This document shows, piece by piece, positions 9,654 to 18,251 of a stretch of DNA of 60,841 nt (positions are counted from its first letter, which is position 1; each line of letters starts with the position of its first letter). This DNA comes from Candidatus Zixiibacteriota bacterium (GTDB lineage: Bacteria; Zixibacteria; MSB-5A5; GN15; PGXB01): the NCBI GenBank assembly GCA_900498245.1, contig LS998015.1:1701501-1762341 (forward strand), read 5' to 3'. The translations under genes and the position numbers were made by a program. The notes beneath the pieces were generated by a model. The model was not told the DNA's origin. It saw nothing but the letters and a program-made list of their open reading frames with translations, and ran no database searches.

Positions 9654-10511
9654 GTGAATAATTCCGGGATCATTTTAGTCACGGGCGCGACCGGTCAACA
9701 GGGGGGAGCCGTTGCCAGGGAACTTCTGGCAAATGGATTTAAAGTCAGGGCGATGACCCGCCATCCGGAAGGAGAAAAGGCCAGAATGCTGGCCACTTGG
9801 GGCGCGACCATAATCAAGGGAGATCTGGACGACGCAGAATCACTGGAAAAAGCTCTTAACGACGTTTGGGGTGTCTTTGCAGTTCAGAACACCTGGGAGG
9901 CCGGGGTTGAGAAAGAAGAAGAACAGGGAAAGAGAATTGTTCAATTAGCGAGGAAAGGGGGGGTGCATCATTTTGTATATACGTCAGTGTCATCAGCTGA
10001 TCGCCGGACAGGTATTCCTCATTTCGAAAATAAATTCAGAATTGAAGAGGAGGTACGGCGTCAGAAATTCCCTTCTTACACGATCCTGAGACCGGTCTTT
10101 TTCATGGAAAATTGGATCACGCCCTGGTTTAAGCCGCCGATTGATCAGGGAAATATTGCGGTCGCGCTGAGGCCGCAGACCAGACTCCAGATGGTCGCTG
10201 TAAAAGATATCGGTAAATACGGTCTTTGGGCCTTTCAGAACCACGAGCCATTGAATGGCCGGGCCATTGATTTTGCGGGAGACGAACTTTCCATGACGGA
10301 TATTGCCAGAGAGATTTCTAATGCCAAAGGCAAGCCGGTGGGATTTATTACTGTTCCCATAGAAGAGGTGCGTAAATTCAGCCAGGATTTTGCCCTGATG
10401 TTCGAATGGTTCGAAAATATCGGATACAATGCTGATATTTCAGCCGTGGCGAAAAAATCAGGTATAAGGCCGACGCGGTTCAGCGAGTGGGCCGCAAGCG
10501 TTAAATGGTAA
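9654..10511 (+). CDS. NmrA-like NAD(P)-binding protein
   Basis: 285 residues from a GTG start preceded by AGAGGAAAA. The N-terminal Rossmann motif VTGATGQQGG is that of the NmrA/atypical short-chain dehydrogenase group. Residues near 105-115 (FVYTSVSSADR) lie at the catalytic region, but there is no YxxxK dyad, so it may be a redox sensor or a reductase of the isoflavone-reductase type. NmrA proteins discriminate NAD(P)+ from NAD(P)H. It stands alone and converges with the GNAT gene on the other strand. Confidence 0.85.
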   Translation: MNNSGIILVTGATGQQGGAVARELLANGFKVRAMTRHPEGEKARMLATWGATIIKGDLDDAESLEKALNDVWGVFAVQNTWEAGVEKEEEQGKRIVQLARKGGVHHFVYTSVSSADRRTGIPHFENKFRIEEEVRRQKFPSYTILRPVFFMENWITPWFKPPIDQGNIAVALRPQTRLQMVAVKDIGKYGLWAFQNHEPLNGRAIDFAGDELSMTDIAREISNAKGKPVGFITVPIEEVRKFSQDFALMFEWFENIGYNADISAVAKKSGIRPTRFSEWAASVKW

Positions 10512-10613
10512 TATATATATTATAAAATCATGCGGTATTTTGCGGCAAGCGCCCGATTCCTGGGGCTTTACATTTGGAGCTGGCGACTGAAAATTCTTTT
10601 TATACTCAAGCGT

Positions 10614-11087
10614 CTATTTGTCAGACAGTTCCAACTCGAGATATATCGCACCTCGTATTGAGTCATTTTTGGGCGGTTTCATTACTCTAAAACCGACAGA
10701 CCTGTAAAGGGCCAGTGCCTCTTTGAGCGACGGCATCGTATCCAAGACCAATTTTTTATAATTCAGCGTTTTGGCGATCGCAATGATTTCGTGCACGGCC
10801 CAGCGCCCCACTCCCTTTCCGCGCGATGACGGACGAAGATAGAGTCTTTTAAGTTCGCAAATTTCCCTGTCTATTTTTCTAAGGGCCGCACAGCCAATCG
10901 GGGTATCATCATCATAAATCAAAAACAATTGGCCCGAAGGCGGAGCGTACTCTCCGGGAAGCCCGGCCAGCTCCTCGTCGAAATTCTGAAAACAATTCTC
11001 AAAATTAAACGATTGGGCGTACTCCATAAATAAAATTTTGACAAGATCAATTTCCGTGAAATTATGTGCCGACCTGAGGTAAAGCAT
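10614..11087 (-). CDS. GNAT-family N-acetyltransferase
   Basis: 157 residues. The acetyl-CoA pyrophosphate-binding loop RPSSRGKGVGRW is clear, preceded by the strand CELKRLYL and followed by the C-terminal ALYRSVGFR that closes GNAT folds. The acceptor cannot be predicted. It lies 22 bases after the anti-sigma gene on the same strand and could be the third cistron of the sigma operon. Confidence 0.88.
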   Translation of the reverse strand: MLYLRSAHNFTEIDLVKILFMEYAQSFNFENCFQNFDEELAGLPGEYAPPSGQLFLIYDDDTPIGCAALRKIDREICELKRLYLRPSSRGKGVGRWAVHEIIAIAKTLNYKKLVLDTMPSLKEALALYRSVGFRVMKPPKNDSIRGAIYLELELSDK

Positions 11088-11109
11088 CTATCAGCTATGG
11101 GAAAAGAAT

Positions 11110-11781
11110 TCAGGGTAGGACAGAAATATAATATTCCTGTCGATTCAGATATGAGGTGTCTCCAGGATCTTCGATTATTAGATGATATATGCCGGGTTTT
11201 AGCGATTCATTAGAAATGAGGAGTTGCCCAACGCCGTATTTGTCAAACCTGTCGAATTCGTCTTCCTGATAAAATTCCTTCCCCGCCTTGTCTGTAATTA
11301 ATAAATGATACTTATTTCCCGGAACGGCATTTTCAAAGACAAATTTCAACAGGAGGTCCTCGCCCGATGATAGTCTGTAATCATGCGGTGCCCCCGACCT
11401 CATCGGCAGGAGGGATAAAGTCTGAAAGGGCCGAACCTGCTTTTCCACGGCGCGATAGTGAAGATACCAGATGGGAATGGCCAAAAGAAGCACGATCAAT
11501 ATCTGCAGTGCTGGGCGAAAAATGACCGGTTTGTCGGGCCAGAGTGATTGCCATAATCTTCGCCAAGAATTTTCGCGGAATTCTCTCCCGACAACCCGTT
11601 TCACTTTTTTGTCGGAATGCAGCACGGCCGATTCATTGGCGAAGGAGATTACTTCTTCGAAACAGTGACGACACTTTAGCAAATGAATTTCAAATCGGGC
11701 AACATCATCGTCGTTCAGCACACCTAATTCGTAGGCATGCAGCAGAATCCCTATTTTCGGGTCAATACAGCGTTCATCCAT
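11110..11781 (-). CDS. putative zinc-finger anti-sigma factor, single-pass membrane protein
   Basis: 223 residues from the ATG at 11781, whose start overlaps the end of the sigma gene by 8 bases; a TTG at 11802 is an alternative start. Residues about 30-36 hold HLLKCRHC, the HxxxCxxC of zinc-binding anti-sigma domains. A single membrane segment (LQILIVLLLAIPIWYL) lies near residue 95, followed by a roughly 110-residue extracytoplasmic beta-rich region. This order (cytoplasmic sigma-binding domain, membrane helix, outer sensor) is that of classical regulators that hold an ECF sigma factor until an envelope signal arrives. Confidence 0.8.
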   Translation of the reverse strand: MDERCIDPKIGILLHAYELGVLNDDDVARFEIHLLKCRHCFEEVISFANESAVLHSDKKVKRVVGREFRENSWRRLWQSLWPDKPVIFRPALQILIVLLLAIPIWYLHYRAVEKQVRPFQTLSLLPMRSGAPHDYRLSSGEDLLLKFVFENAVPGNKYHLLITDKAGKEFYQEDEFDRFDKYGVGQLLISNESLKPGIYHLIIEDPGDTSYLNRQEYYISVLP

Positions 11782-12313
11782 TTGACAATCTCCCGGATTC
11801 AATACATTCTTTCAGCATATTGCGGCAGCGGTTCAGCATTACATATAGGTGATTCGGCGTTATTGACATCCTTCTGCAAATTTCCTCCGTGCCATATCCT
11901 TGATGCGATAAGTTTATCGCCCGCATATACCTGGGATAGGCGCGATGCAATTTCCTGAGACAACGAATGATAACCTGACGCAAAAACGGATCGGCTTGCC
12001 CGATCGGCGGCGCGAGCGGATATTTGCTGTGTTTTTCGCCTGCCGAGTGCGAGGATCTCAAGAGGCGTCCCTGTAAATAATTCCCGATTTTATTTCGTAA
12101 TATGCTGTAGGCCCAAGCCTCCAGATACTCGTCACTGGGCATGGTCTTATACTTTTGAAGCACAGTCAGACAAGCGTCTTGCGCCAGGTCCTCCGCGTCC
12201 TTTTCTCCTATTCTTCTTTTGGCGATAGAGAGAAATCTTACATAAAGAAATTGAAAAAGCTCTTCTTCCGCCGCGCGATCTCCGCTGCGGGCTAAGCCTA
12301 TAAGACGCATCAT
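11774..12313 (-). CDS. ECF-type RNA polymerase sigma factor
   Basis: 179 residues. Region 2 is visible as DAEDLAQDACLTVLQKY and the promoter-melting helix (YLEAWAYSILRNKIGNYL). Region 4 is the helix-turn-helix GTEEICRRMSITPNHLYV. There is no region 1 or 3, as usual for ECF factors. Translationally coupled to the downstream anti-sigma gene. The extracytoplasmic signal and the regulon are unknown. Confidence 0.9.
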   Translation of the reverse strand: MMRLIGLARSGDRAAEEELFQFLYVRFLSIAKRRIGEKDAEDLAQDACLTVLQKYKTMPSDEYLEAWAYSILRNKIGNYLQGRLLRSSHSAGEKHSKYPLAPPIGQADPFLRQVIIRCLRKLHRAYPRYMRAINLSHQGYGTEEICRRMSITPNHLYVMLNRCRNMLKECIESGRLSNG

Positions 12314-12423
12314 ATTATGACGGCTCCAACCTCAGGGTAATAATTAAATATAATATATTCCGCATTTCTGTCAATCGGTTATCTGCTTTCACTTCCCTGA
12401 AGGGAAAGAATTAAAATATCCGG

Positions 12424-12680
12424 TAAGATTTCAGGACTTCACCAAATAATATCTATGGTGGATGTAAAGTCGTACCCGTAAAACTGGGATTTTAAATCCA
12501 TTTCCGAAATAGAAAAATCGGGACTGCGAGAAGGCGCATGCGCTTCTTTTCCATCTTCTGCGAGGGAAATTGCACCAGGGAACAAATGGTGCGATGACAT
12601 AGATGAGGTGCGTGGGATTTTATCCTCATTTGTGACACTGACCCGGCGGTCGCCGATACCGTCGGGTTTTTTAATTATTG
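12424..12680 (+). ncRNA. candidate structured RNA ending in an intrinsic terminator
   Basis: The gap between two - strand genes has a + strand signal set. There is a weak promoter (TTCACT 12388-12393, 18 bases, TAAAAT 12412-12417) with the palindrome TTCCCTGAAGGGAA in its spacer. Several small hairpins follow (GGATT/AATCC near 12487; GCGCATGCGC near 12534; GCACCA/TGGTGC near 12572; ATGAGG/CCTCAT near 12602), then the terminator at 12641. No convincing + strand reading frame is present. It matches no RNA family I recognise; it might instead be leftover sequence. Confidence 0.35.
12641..12672 (+). terminator. intrinsic terminator pointing rightward
   Basis: A 9-bp stem (12641-12649 with 12659-12667, one G-U pair) directly followed by six T on the + strand. 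The T run contains the stop codon of the - strand lipoprotein gene. On the - strand no T run follows the hairpin, so it terminates only + strand transcripts, though no + strand gene precedes it. Confidence 0.65.
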
Positions 12681-13726
12681 TTGTCAGAGCCGTCCGTGGT
12701 GAACGGACAGAAAAGATGCCAATTCCCCTTCATCTGCATTTTCAGAGAACCAAGCGAGTCCTCGACTATATCCCCGTCAAATGCCCCGACCCCTTCCTGA
12801 TTCATATATTTAAATAGGCCCTTGAATTTTCCCATTCCGGTCCCGCAAAGGGGGCACATACGGGGATCGTCATAGTACCATGTCCCAAAAATCCGGCCCG
12901 TTATGACGGTCAAAATTGGGCCCGATATCCAGCCATCGAGAACCTTCTTCCCCCCATCAATGCTTCGGAATACGCCGGAATATATCCCGGCCAGATTGCC
13001 CTGGTCATCGAGCCATTGGCCGCTGAAAAGCCCACTGTCTCCCGACATATCTGATTTAATCCAGTTGCCGATTATGAAACCCTCAGGGCAACGATGCGGC
13101 CATATCTTTCGGGCGTAGACTGCCATTCCGTTGTTTTCGTCAACCCTGTAGTAGGCGGCCAATTTCTGCAATTGGCTGAAATCATACTGGATTGAAAATG
13201 GGGTCGTAGTAAGAGCCAAATACACAGGAGCAAAATAGGCTATGTCTCTTTTCACGAACACCAGAGCCGATATGCCGTCATAGTCAGTTGAAGTAGATGA
13301 TATCCAGTTGATCAAAATCGGATCGGTCTGGCTTATCAGGGAATCCCGGCCTTTTTCAAAATCCAATGCGGCCACCGGGGTGATGTTCCCGATCGCATTT
13401 ATGCTGAGCGAGCCCGACCAATTCGTAACCGGAATATCCGCGGAGTTATTCACACTAATAATTCGACCCCAGAGAAAAGTCGCGGAATAGACATCATAAC
13501 TGGTATCAAAGATGCTCGGCGGAACAATAGCTGAAAGCGGGTATTCTCGATCGAACAAAGCACTGTCGGAAAGGGAATATTGCTGAAGCAGGCTTCGAGC
13601 TTGCTCCGGTAGATTTGATTGTGGCGGGGTCTTTGTCCCCGATGATTGAGGCGAAGTACTCTCTCGTCCGCATCCGGCTGCAATAAGGGCCAAAAAAATT
13701 AATGGGACTATAAGAAATTTATTCAT
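12671..13726 (-). CDS. predicted lipoprotein, unknown function
   Basis: 351 residues from the ATG at 13726, chosen because GGGAGG sits just upstream and a signal peptide follows directly. The lipobox is LIAAGC with Cys19 as the lipidated residue. The mature protein starts with a Ser/Thr/Pro/Gln-rich linker, then mainly beta-rich sequence. A CPLCG motif near residue 312 and two further cysteines (HRCPEG, LFCPF) could bind metal or form disulfides. Repeated Gly-Trp phrases such as GWISGPI and GTWYYDD suggest a beta-barrel-like domain. I recognise no family. Confidence 0.75.
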   Translation of the reverse strand: MNKFLIVPLIFLALIAAGCGRESTSPQSSGTKTPPQSNLPEQARSLLQQYSLSDSALFDREYPLSAIVPPSIFDTSYDVYSATFLWGRIISVNNSADIPVTNWSGSLSINAIGNITPVAALDFEKGRDSLISQTDPILINWISSTSTDYDGISALVFVKRDIAYFAPVYLALTTTPFSIQYDFSQLQKLAAYYRVDENNGMAVYARKIWPHRCPEGFIIGNWIKSDMSGDSGLFSGQWLDDQGNLAGIYSGVFRSIDGGKKVLDGWISGPILTVITGRIFGTWYYDDPRMCPLCGTGMGKFKGLFKYMNQEGVGAFDGDIVEDSLGSLKMQMKGNWHLFCPFTTDGSDNNN

Positions 13727-13870
13727 ATTTTCCTCCCGACATAATGGCTGACTCAAATTACTCTAACAGGCGCCTACGCTGAGATCGTTGAATTAATATG
13801 CCTATTTGAAATATATTCCCGGCCGCAAATTATGCAACCTCGAATTTTGCAGAAGGGAATCAACCATTAG

Positions 13871-13943
13871 AGCCGCGGAGCGGGATTGAACCGCTGACCT
13901 GCTGATTACGAATCAGCTGCTCTACCAGCTGAGCTACCGCGGC
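13871..13943 (-). tRNA. tRNA-Thr (anticodon CGU)
   Basis: 73-base cloverleaf with a perfect acceptor stem (GCCGCGG/CCGCGGC). The anticodon arm CTGAT-TCGTAAT-CAG gives CGU, reading ACG. The discriminator base is T (U73), and CCA is not encoded. It follows tRNA-Phe on the same strand, 83 bases apart, possibly on one precursor. Confidence 0.95.
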
Positions 13944-14026
13944 TTACAGAACAAATATCGTCATTTCTACGGTCACATTGACCGGTCTCTAATTTATATT
14001 ATTCCGCCGAAATGACAATAAAAAAG

Positions 14027-14099
<73 letters not shown>

Positions 14100-14154
14100 A
14101 ATGCCAGGCCGGTCGCCCGGTGAGGGGCGTGCCTGATTAAGCTATCAACCTTTC

Positions 14155-14178
14155 AAAAAAGCGTCCGCCCAAGGCGGA
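14155..14178 (-). terminator. intrinsic terminator after the 16.9-14.2 kb - strand genes
   Basis: On the - strand TCCGCC, a 3-base loop and GGCGGA (14178-14164), then CGC and six T (14160-14155). It lies 62 bases past the stop of the small membrane gene and upstream of tRNA-Phe. A TTGACA at 14232-14227 (-) just before it could start the tRNA transcript, in which case the hairpin would sit in that leader. Confidence 0.65.
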
Positions 14179-14239
14179 AAATCTTCAAATTCGCAAGACC
14201 TGCCAATTTATTCTATTTTCGTCAGATGTCAACCACTTT

Positions 14240-14611
14240 TTAGGACGCGAAATAATGCTTGCGGATAGCCGGCAGAAACAGGCCGGCCAGCACCACCAGC
14301 GAAAGCGCTCCGACAACTGTTCCATAGGCATCCTTATGATTCAATATCGACATAATAATGACGCCGGCCAATAAAATGGAATATCCGGTCCATCCCCATT
14401 TCTTCAGGTCCTTGAAGGCAGTGCTGAAAATCAGGATCGGCACTCCATAAAGACCGACGATGAAATTCTGGCCCATATCCTTATAGGTCCGATCAAGAAT
14501 CGATAACACAATATTCACAATTCCGACTATAACGTACATCAGGCCGAAAATTATTCCGTACCAACCCAGAATTTTGATCCCCAGAGGCGTATTGTCCTTT
14601 TCCTGGCTCAT
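14240..14611 (-). CDS. four-helix membrane protein, unknown function
   Basis: 123 residues with four hydrophobic segments (about 12-36, 48-64, 73-90 and 98-114) and short polar N- and C-termini. No catalytic residues or known domain are evident. It lies 9 bases after the ROK kinase gene, so it is probably in that operon and before the terminator at 14178. Confidence 0.7.
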   Translation of the reverse strand: MSQEKDNTPLGIKILGWYGIIFGLMYVIVGIVNIVLSILDRTYKDMGQNFIVGLYGVPILIFSTAFKDLKKWGWTGYSILLAGVIIMSILNHKDAYGTVVGALSLVVLAGLFLPAIRKHYFAS

Positions 14612-14620
14612 GATCGACCC

Positions 14621-15598
14621 CTATCTCTTTGATTTGTATTCTCCGAGGAGTCCGGCGCCCATGAATCCAGCGTCGTTGCCGAGTTCAGCCTTCAGAATGC
14701 GAAGGTTTTCGGTGGCCGTTGGGAAGGCGCGCCGCCGAATTTCGGCTCCGGCCGCTTCGATAAAACCGGCTCCGCCATCTATTATACCACCACCAAAGAT
14801 TAACGCTTCAGGATTCAGCAAATTCACCACTCCGGATAGACCGGCTCCCAGAATCGTGGCCGTCTCTTCGATAACTTCAAGGGCCGCGCTATCTCCTTTT
14901 TTGGCCGCCGCGAACAATTTTTTTATATTGAGATTTTGAATGTCATTGTTAAGAACGTCTGAAAAGATCTCTCCCAGGCCGTCTTTCAATTTTTCCCGGG
15001 TTCGATCAAGCATCGCCTGAGAAGAGCAATAGGCTTCTAAACAGCCCTGATTGCCGCATCGGCAGGGTCGGCCGTCAAAGCGGATCACGATATGGCCGAT
15101 TTCGCCCGCCGAAAAACTGCTCCCGCGCCAGAGACTTTTGTCAAAAATAATACCGCCCCCAATGCCGGTCCCAACTGTTACGCAGACAGCGGAATTGAAT
15201 CTCTGGGCCGCCCCGAAGCGGAGTTCCGCCAGCGCCATGGCATTGGCGTCGTTATCAACGTAAACCGGCAAGTTCAGATGTTCCTTGAGGTGGGCCCCGA
15301 TTTCGGTCCCGACCCAATCCGGTATATTAGGGCATTTACCGCGAACGGTACCAGTCCGATTGTCTATGGTTCCGGGGGAACCGACTCCCAGCCAATTGAC
15401 ATTCAATTCTTCTTCGGCCGCCCGGAAGAGAAGGCTTTCGGCGATATTGGTTATCAAATGCAGCAGGGGGACGGCACCTTTTTCAACAAGCGCGGGACGT
15501 TGATCGCGATAGATTATTTTCCCGGTCGAATCGAATAGCCCGAATTTGATATTGGATCCGCCGATATCGATACCGGCATAGTGCTCGACATTTTTCAT
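14621..15598 (-). CDS. ROK-family sugar kinase, probable glucokinase
   Basis: 325 residues, typical ROK length. The N-terminal phosphate-binding loop is AGIDIGGSNIKFGLFD; catalytic Asp is in YVDNDANAMA; TVGTGIGGGI follows; the zinc site CRCGNQGCLE comes after GEIGHIVI. ROK glucokinases phosphorylate glucose with ATP; the EIGH and ExY patterns favour glucose, but other hexoses or N-acetyl sugars are possible. A 42-base gap separates it from the aminotransferase upstream. Confidence 0.9.
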   Translation of the reverse strand: MKNVEHYAGIDIGGSNIKFGLFDSTGKIIYRDQRPALVEKGAVPLLHLITNIAESLLFRAAEEELNVNWLGVGSPGTIDNRTGTVRGKCPNIPDWVGTEIGAHLKEHLNLPVYVDNDANAMALAELRFGAAQRFNSAVCVTVGTGIGGGIIFDKSLWRGSSFSAGEIGHIVIRFDGRPCRCGNQGCLEAYCSSQAMLDRTREKLKDGLGEIFSDVLNNDIQNLNIKKLFAAAKKGDSAALEVIEETATILGAGLSGVVNLLNPEALIFGGGIIDGGAGFIEAAGAEIRRRAFPTATENLRILKAELGNDAGFMGAGLLGEYKSKR

Positions 15599-15640
15599 CT
15601 TTGCTTAAATCTAATATTACACGGTTGCATTAAGAGAACA

Positions 15641-16867
15641 TTATTTCCCGGAGTTATACGCCTCCACGCCTCTCCGCAAAAGGTCCATGGCATCTTTGAG
15701 GTCGTCGGTCTTCAAGACGTAGGCAATACGGCATTCACTTTGTCCTTTCCCCGGGGAAGCATAGAATCCCGGACCCGGGGCCACCATAACCGTCCGGCCC
15801 TCATAGTTGAAATCAGTCAGCAGAAAGGACGCGAATTTCTCGGCATCATCGACAGGCAGTTTGGCCATAATATAAAAAGCACCGCCGGGATTAAGGCAGA
15901 CGGTGCCGGGAATTTTCATCAGCCCCTCGTAAACGGTGTCACGCCTCTGTCGGTATTCTTCAATAACCTGACGGAAATAATCCTCGCCAAGATCGTACGC
16001 CGCTGATGCCCCGACCTGTTCGAGAGTGGGCGAACAGAGCCGCGCCTGGCCCAGATGAAGCGCCGCCCGATAAATCTCGGGATTTCTGGTAACGAGGTTG
16101 CCGACGCGGGCGCCGCAGGCCGAAAACCGCTTGCTAATGGAATCGAGCATAATGGCGCGATCATCAATTCCCTGCAGTGACATAATGCTTATATGTTTTC
16201 CCTCATAAATGAACTCCCTGTAGACTTCGTCAGCCATCAAGAACAGGTTATGCTTGATTGCCAGATTCTTTAGGCGCTCTAATTCGGAGGAGGTATAAAC
16301 GGTGCCGGTCGGATTATTGGGATTACAATAAAGAATTCCTTTTGTGCGCGAGGAAATTGACTTCTGAATTATTTCATCGGGGGGAATATGAAAACCATCT
16401 TCGGCATGAGTAGTAATAGGTACCAGTTTGATTCCGGCCTGGATGGCAAAGCCGTTATAGTTGGTGTAAAACGGTTCAAAGACGATAATTTCCTCACCCG
16501 GCTCGCAGGTAATTGTCATGGCGAATATGATCGCTTCAGACCCTCCGGTCGTCACGATTATTTCGTTAGGCTTGATTTCCAAATCCCGACGCCGATAATA
16601 GGCCGAGAGTTTATCCAAATATTCTGTCATCCCCTGTGAGTTACCGTAGGCCAGAACCTTGTTGGCGTAATTCTTAACCGCTCTCCAGAAAATGGGGGGA
16701 GTTTCAATATCAGGTTGACCGATATTCAGGTGATATATTTTTACCCCTTTTCTCTTTGCTTGATCCGCCAGTGGAATCAATTTTCTTATCGGAGAAGGGG
16801 GGAGCGCGGAACCGCGACGAGAAATTGAGATATTTTTTCCGGCTTCCGTATCTGCCGAGAGTTTCAT
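15641..16867 (-). CDS. PLP-dependent class I/II aminotransferase
   Basis: 408 residues from the ATG at 16867, preferred over 16903 because GAGGT lies 5 bases upstream. Fold-type I landmarks: NIGQPDIETP near the substrate site, TTGGSEAI, YCNPNNPTG with the PLP-contacting Asn, MADEVYREF with the PLP Asp, and Lys246 in DSISKRFSACGARVG as Schiff-base lysine. The family is aspartate-aminotransferase-like; the precise amino acid cannot be told. Followed by the sugar kinase on the same strand. Confidence 0.9.
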   Translation of the reverse strand: MKLSADTEAGKNISISRRGSALPPSPIRKLIPLADQAKRKGVKIYHLNIGQPDIETPPIFWRAVKNYANKVLAYGNSQGMTEYLDKLSAYYRRRDLEIKPNEIIVTTGGSEAIIFAMTITCEPGEEIIVFEPFYTNYNGFAIQAGIKLVPITTHAEDGFHIPPDEIIQKSISSRTKGILYCNPNNPTGTVYTSSELERLKNLAIKHNLFLMADEVYREFIYEGKHISIMSLQGIDDRAIMLDSISKRFSACGARVGNLVTRNPEIYRAALHLGQARLCSPTLEQVGASAAYDLGEDYFRQVIEEYRQRRDTVYEGLMKIPGTVCLNPGGAFYIMAKLPVDDAEKFASFLLTDFNYEGRTVMVAPGPGFYASPGKGQSECRIAYVLKTDDLKDAMDLLRRGVEAYNSGK

Positions 16868-17050
16868 TATAACCTCACTTCGCCCCCGGCGGATATTTTC
16901 CAATCCGGGAGCCGAATAATGAAATTCAATAATACGCGCCCTGTAAGTTATTTAATTACAGGCAAATCCAAAAATAATTTGTGAAGAAAATAACCATTAT
17001 GGAGAGTATTGTCAATGCCAATTTCAATGATTGAATATCAGTCAGGCCAG

Positions 17051-17737
17051 TCAAAGATGGGCGGTGATAGCGGAGACTGTCAATTCAACCAGAGCCAGGC
17101 CCTTCAATTCAAATGCTCCCTGACAAGCCCGATTGATTCTATCTTCCGATACCGGTTCCGCACTTTCGGGCGACGGGACGGTAATGCAAATCGCGGCAAA
17201 CGGGGTCTCATTCAGGTGACAGGTATGGGCGAGCGCGGCACCCACCGAATCGATAGCGATCGCACCGAATTCCTGTTGCATCATTCTAAGGCGAGGATGA
17301 TCGAAATCGGCTACCCGCCAATCGATCAATGTGCCGAAAATATGCGGCGGGCGGTCGGCGCGGGGAATATCACAGACCGTCCGAAGAGTCTGAAGCAGGG
17401 TTGGATCCCCCTCGAGCATTTGCCGTTCGGCCTCGTCATATTTTGCGGGACGAATATGATAATTACCAATTATAAGATCTCCGCCGGCGATATATGGTGC
17501 CAAGGGAAACGCCTGACTGGTGAATATAACCTGCTTGACGTGAAATGTATCTATCATCATCTGAGCGGCAAGCGCGGCATCAAGCGGATCATTATGGGCG
17601 AGCACGAAAACAATATCCTGCTCATTGAGGTGTCCTATATAGAATCTTTGCCCTCCCGCCCGTTTAATATCCTCGACCAATGAATAATCTTTTAGGGCAT
17701 CGAGTTCCTGACTAAATGTAGTGATAATCCCGGTCAT
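17051..17737 (-). CDS. MTA/SAH-nucleosidase-like protein with lost active-site residues
   Basis: 228 residues that follow the nucleoside phosphorylase/nucleosidase fold: GIITTFSQELDAL matches the family start, with E11 at the position of the catalytic acid Glu12 of MTAN, and a GGDLIIGNYHI block matches the middle strand. But the ribose-binding VEME block reads AIDSV (177-181 region) and the essential Asp in the SD motif is replaced by PSP. The protein therefore probably lacks hydrolase activity or acts on something else; a divergent futalosine hydrolase is another thought. It stands alone. Confidence 0.6.
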   Translation of the reverse strand: MTGIITTFSQELDALKDYSLVEDIKRAGGQRFYIGHLNEQDIVFVLAHNDPLDAALAAQMMIDTFHVKQVIFTSQAFPLAPYIAGGDLIIGNYHIRPAKYDEAERQMLEGDPTLLQTLRTVCDIPRADRPPHIFGTLIDWRVADFDHPRLRMMQQEFGAIAIDSVGAALAHTCHLNETPFAAICITVPSPESAEPVSEDRINRACQGAFELKGLALVELTVSAITAHL

Positions 17738-18251
17738 ATTCGTCTTATCGGTAGATTGCTTTTTTTTAACATATTGATTGGCATAAAGTTGGTCCCATCC
17801 TGAAAAACGAAACCAATTAAAATTGGGATAACTTATGGCGGGACAACGGAATGAGTCGCGGTGGGTTCGTTTTGGTAAAATTCTAATGGCCCCCCCCGGA
17901 TGGCAGGAACATAGTATTTGATTGCCTATCAGCGGATTGCGAGTAGGCTGGAATTAAGACAATTGGCTTTGAATTGAAACTTGAGGTAATTTCAGTCATT
18001 TCATTCTATCCGTCCTCAAAAATATAATTACTGATATCGCTCTGTGCTGGGCGGCCAGCAATTTGGATTTTTTCAATAATGCCTACCTCTATATAGCGGC
18101 AGCGTCCAATTACCATAAAAATGATAGTGATTTTGTATTTGACCTCAGGCTTAAGATCCCGGGTCGGCAGGACGAATCAGGGATTAGCGCCTGTCTTTCC
18201 CCTGATTATTCGATATGCAGAAATTCATTCAATCCAAAGTTGAATGTGCGC
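17738..18251. other. 514-base intergenic region, no gene recognised
   Basis: Between the starts and ends of two - strand genes. The only structure I see is a spaced inverted repeat (AAAACGAA near 17804 and TTCGTTTT near 17867) and an eight-C run near 17890. The + strand frame from 18063 is a shadow that runs into hisS. No tRNA or terminator is evident after hisS. Confidence 0.5.

Noticed and set aside
12641-12672. Terminator for the lipoprotein gene that ends at 12671
   Set aside because: On the - strand the A/T run precedes the hairpin rather than following it, so it cannot work as an intrinsic terminator for that gene.
17804-17875. Spaced inverted repeat AAAACGAA / TTCGTTTT as an operator or attachment site
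   Set aside because: Only about 8 bases per arm with over 50 bases between, no copies elsewhere seen, and no neighbouring regulator or integrase.
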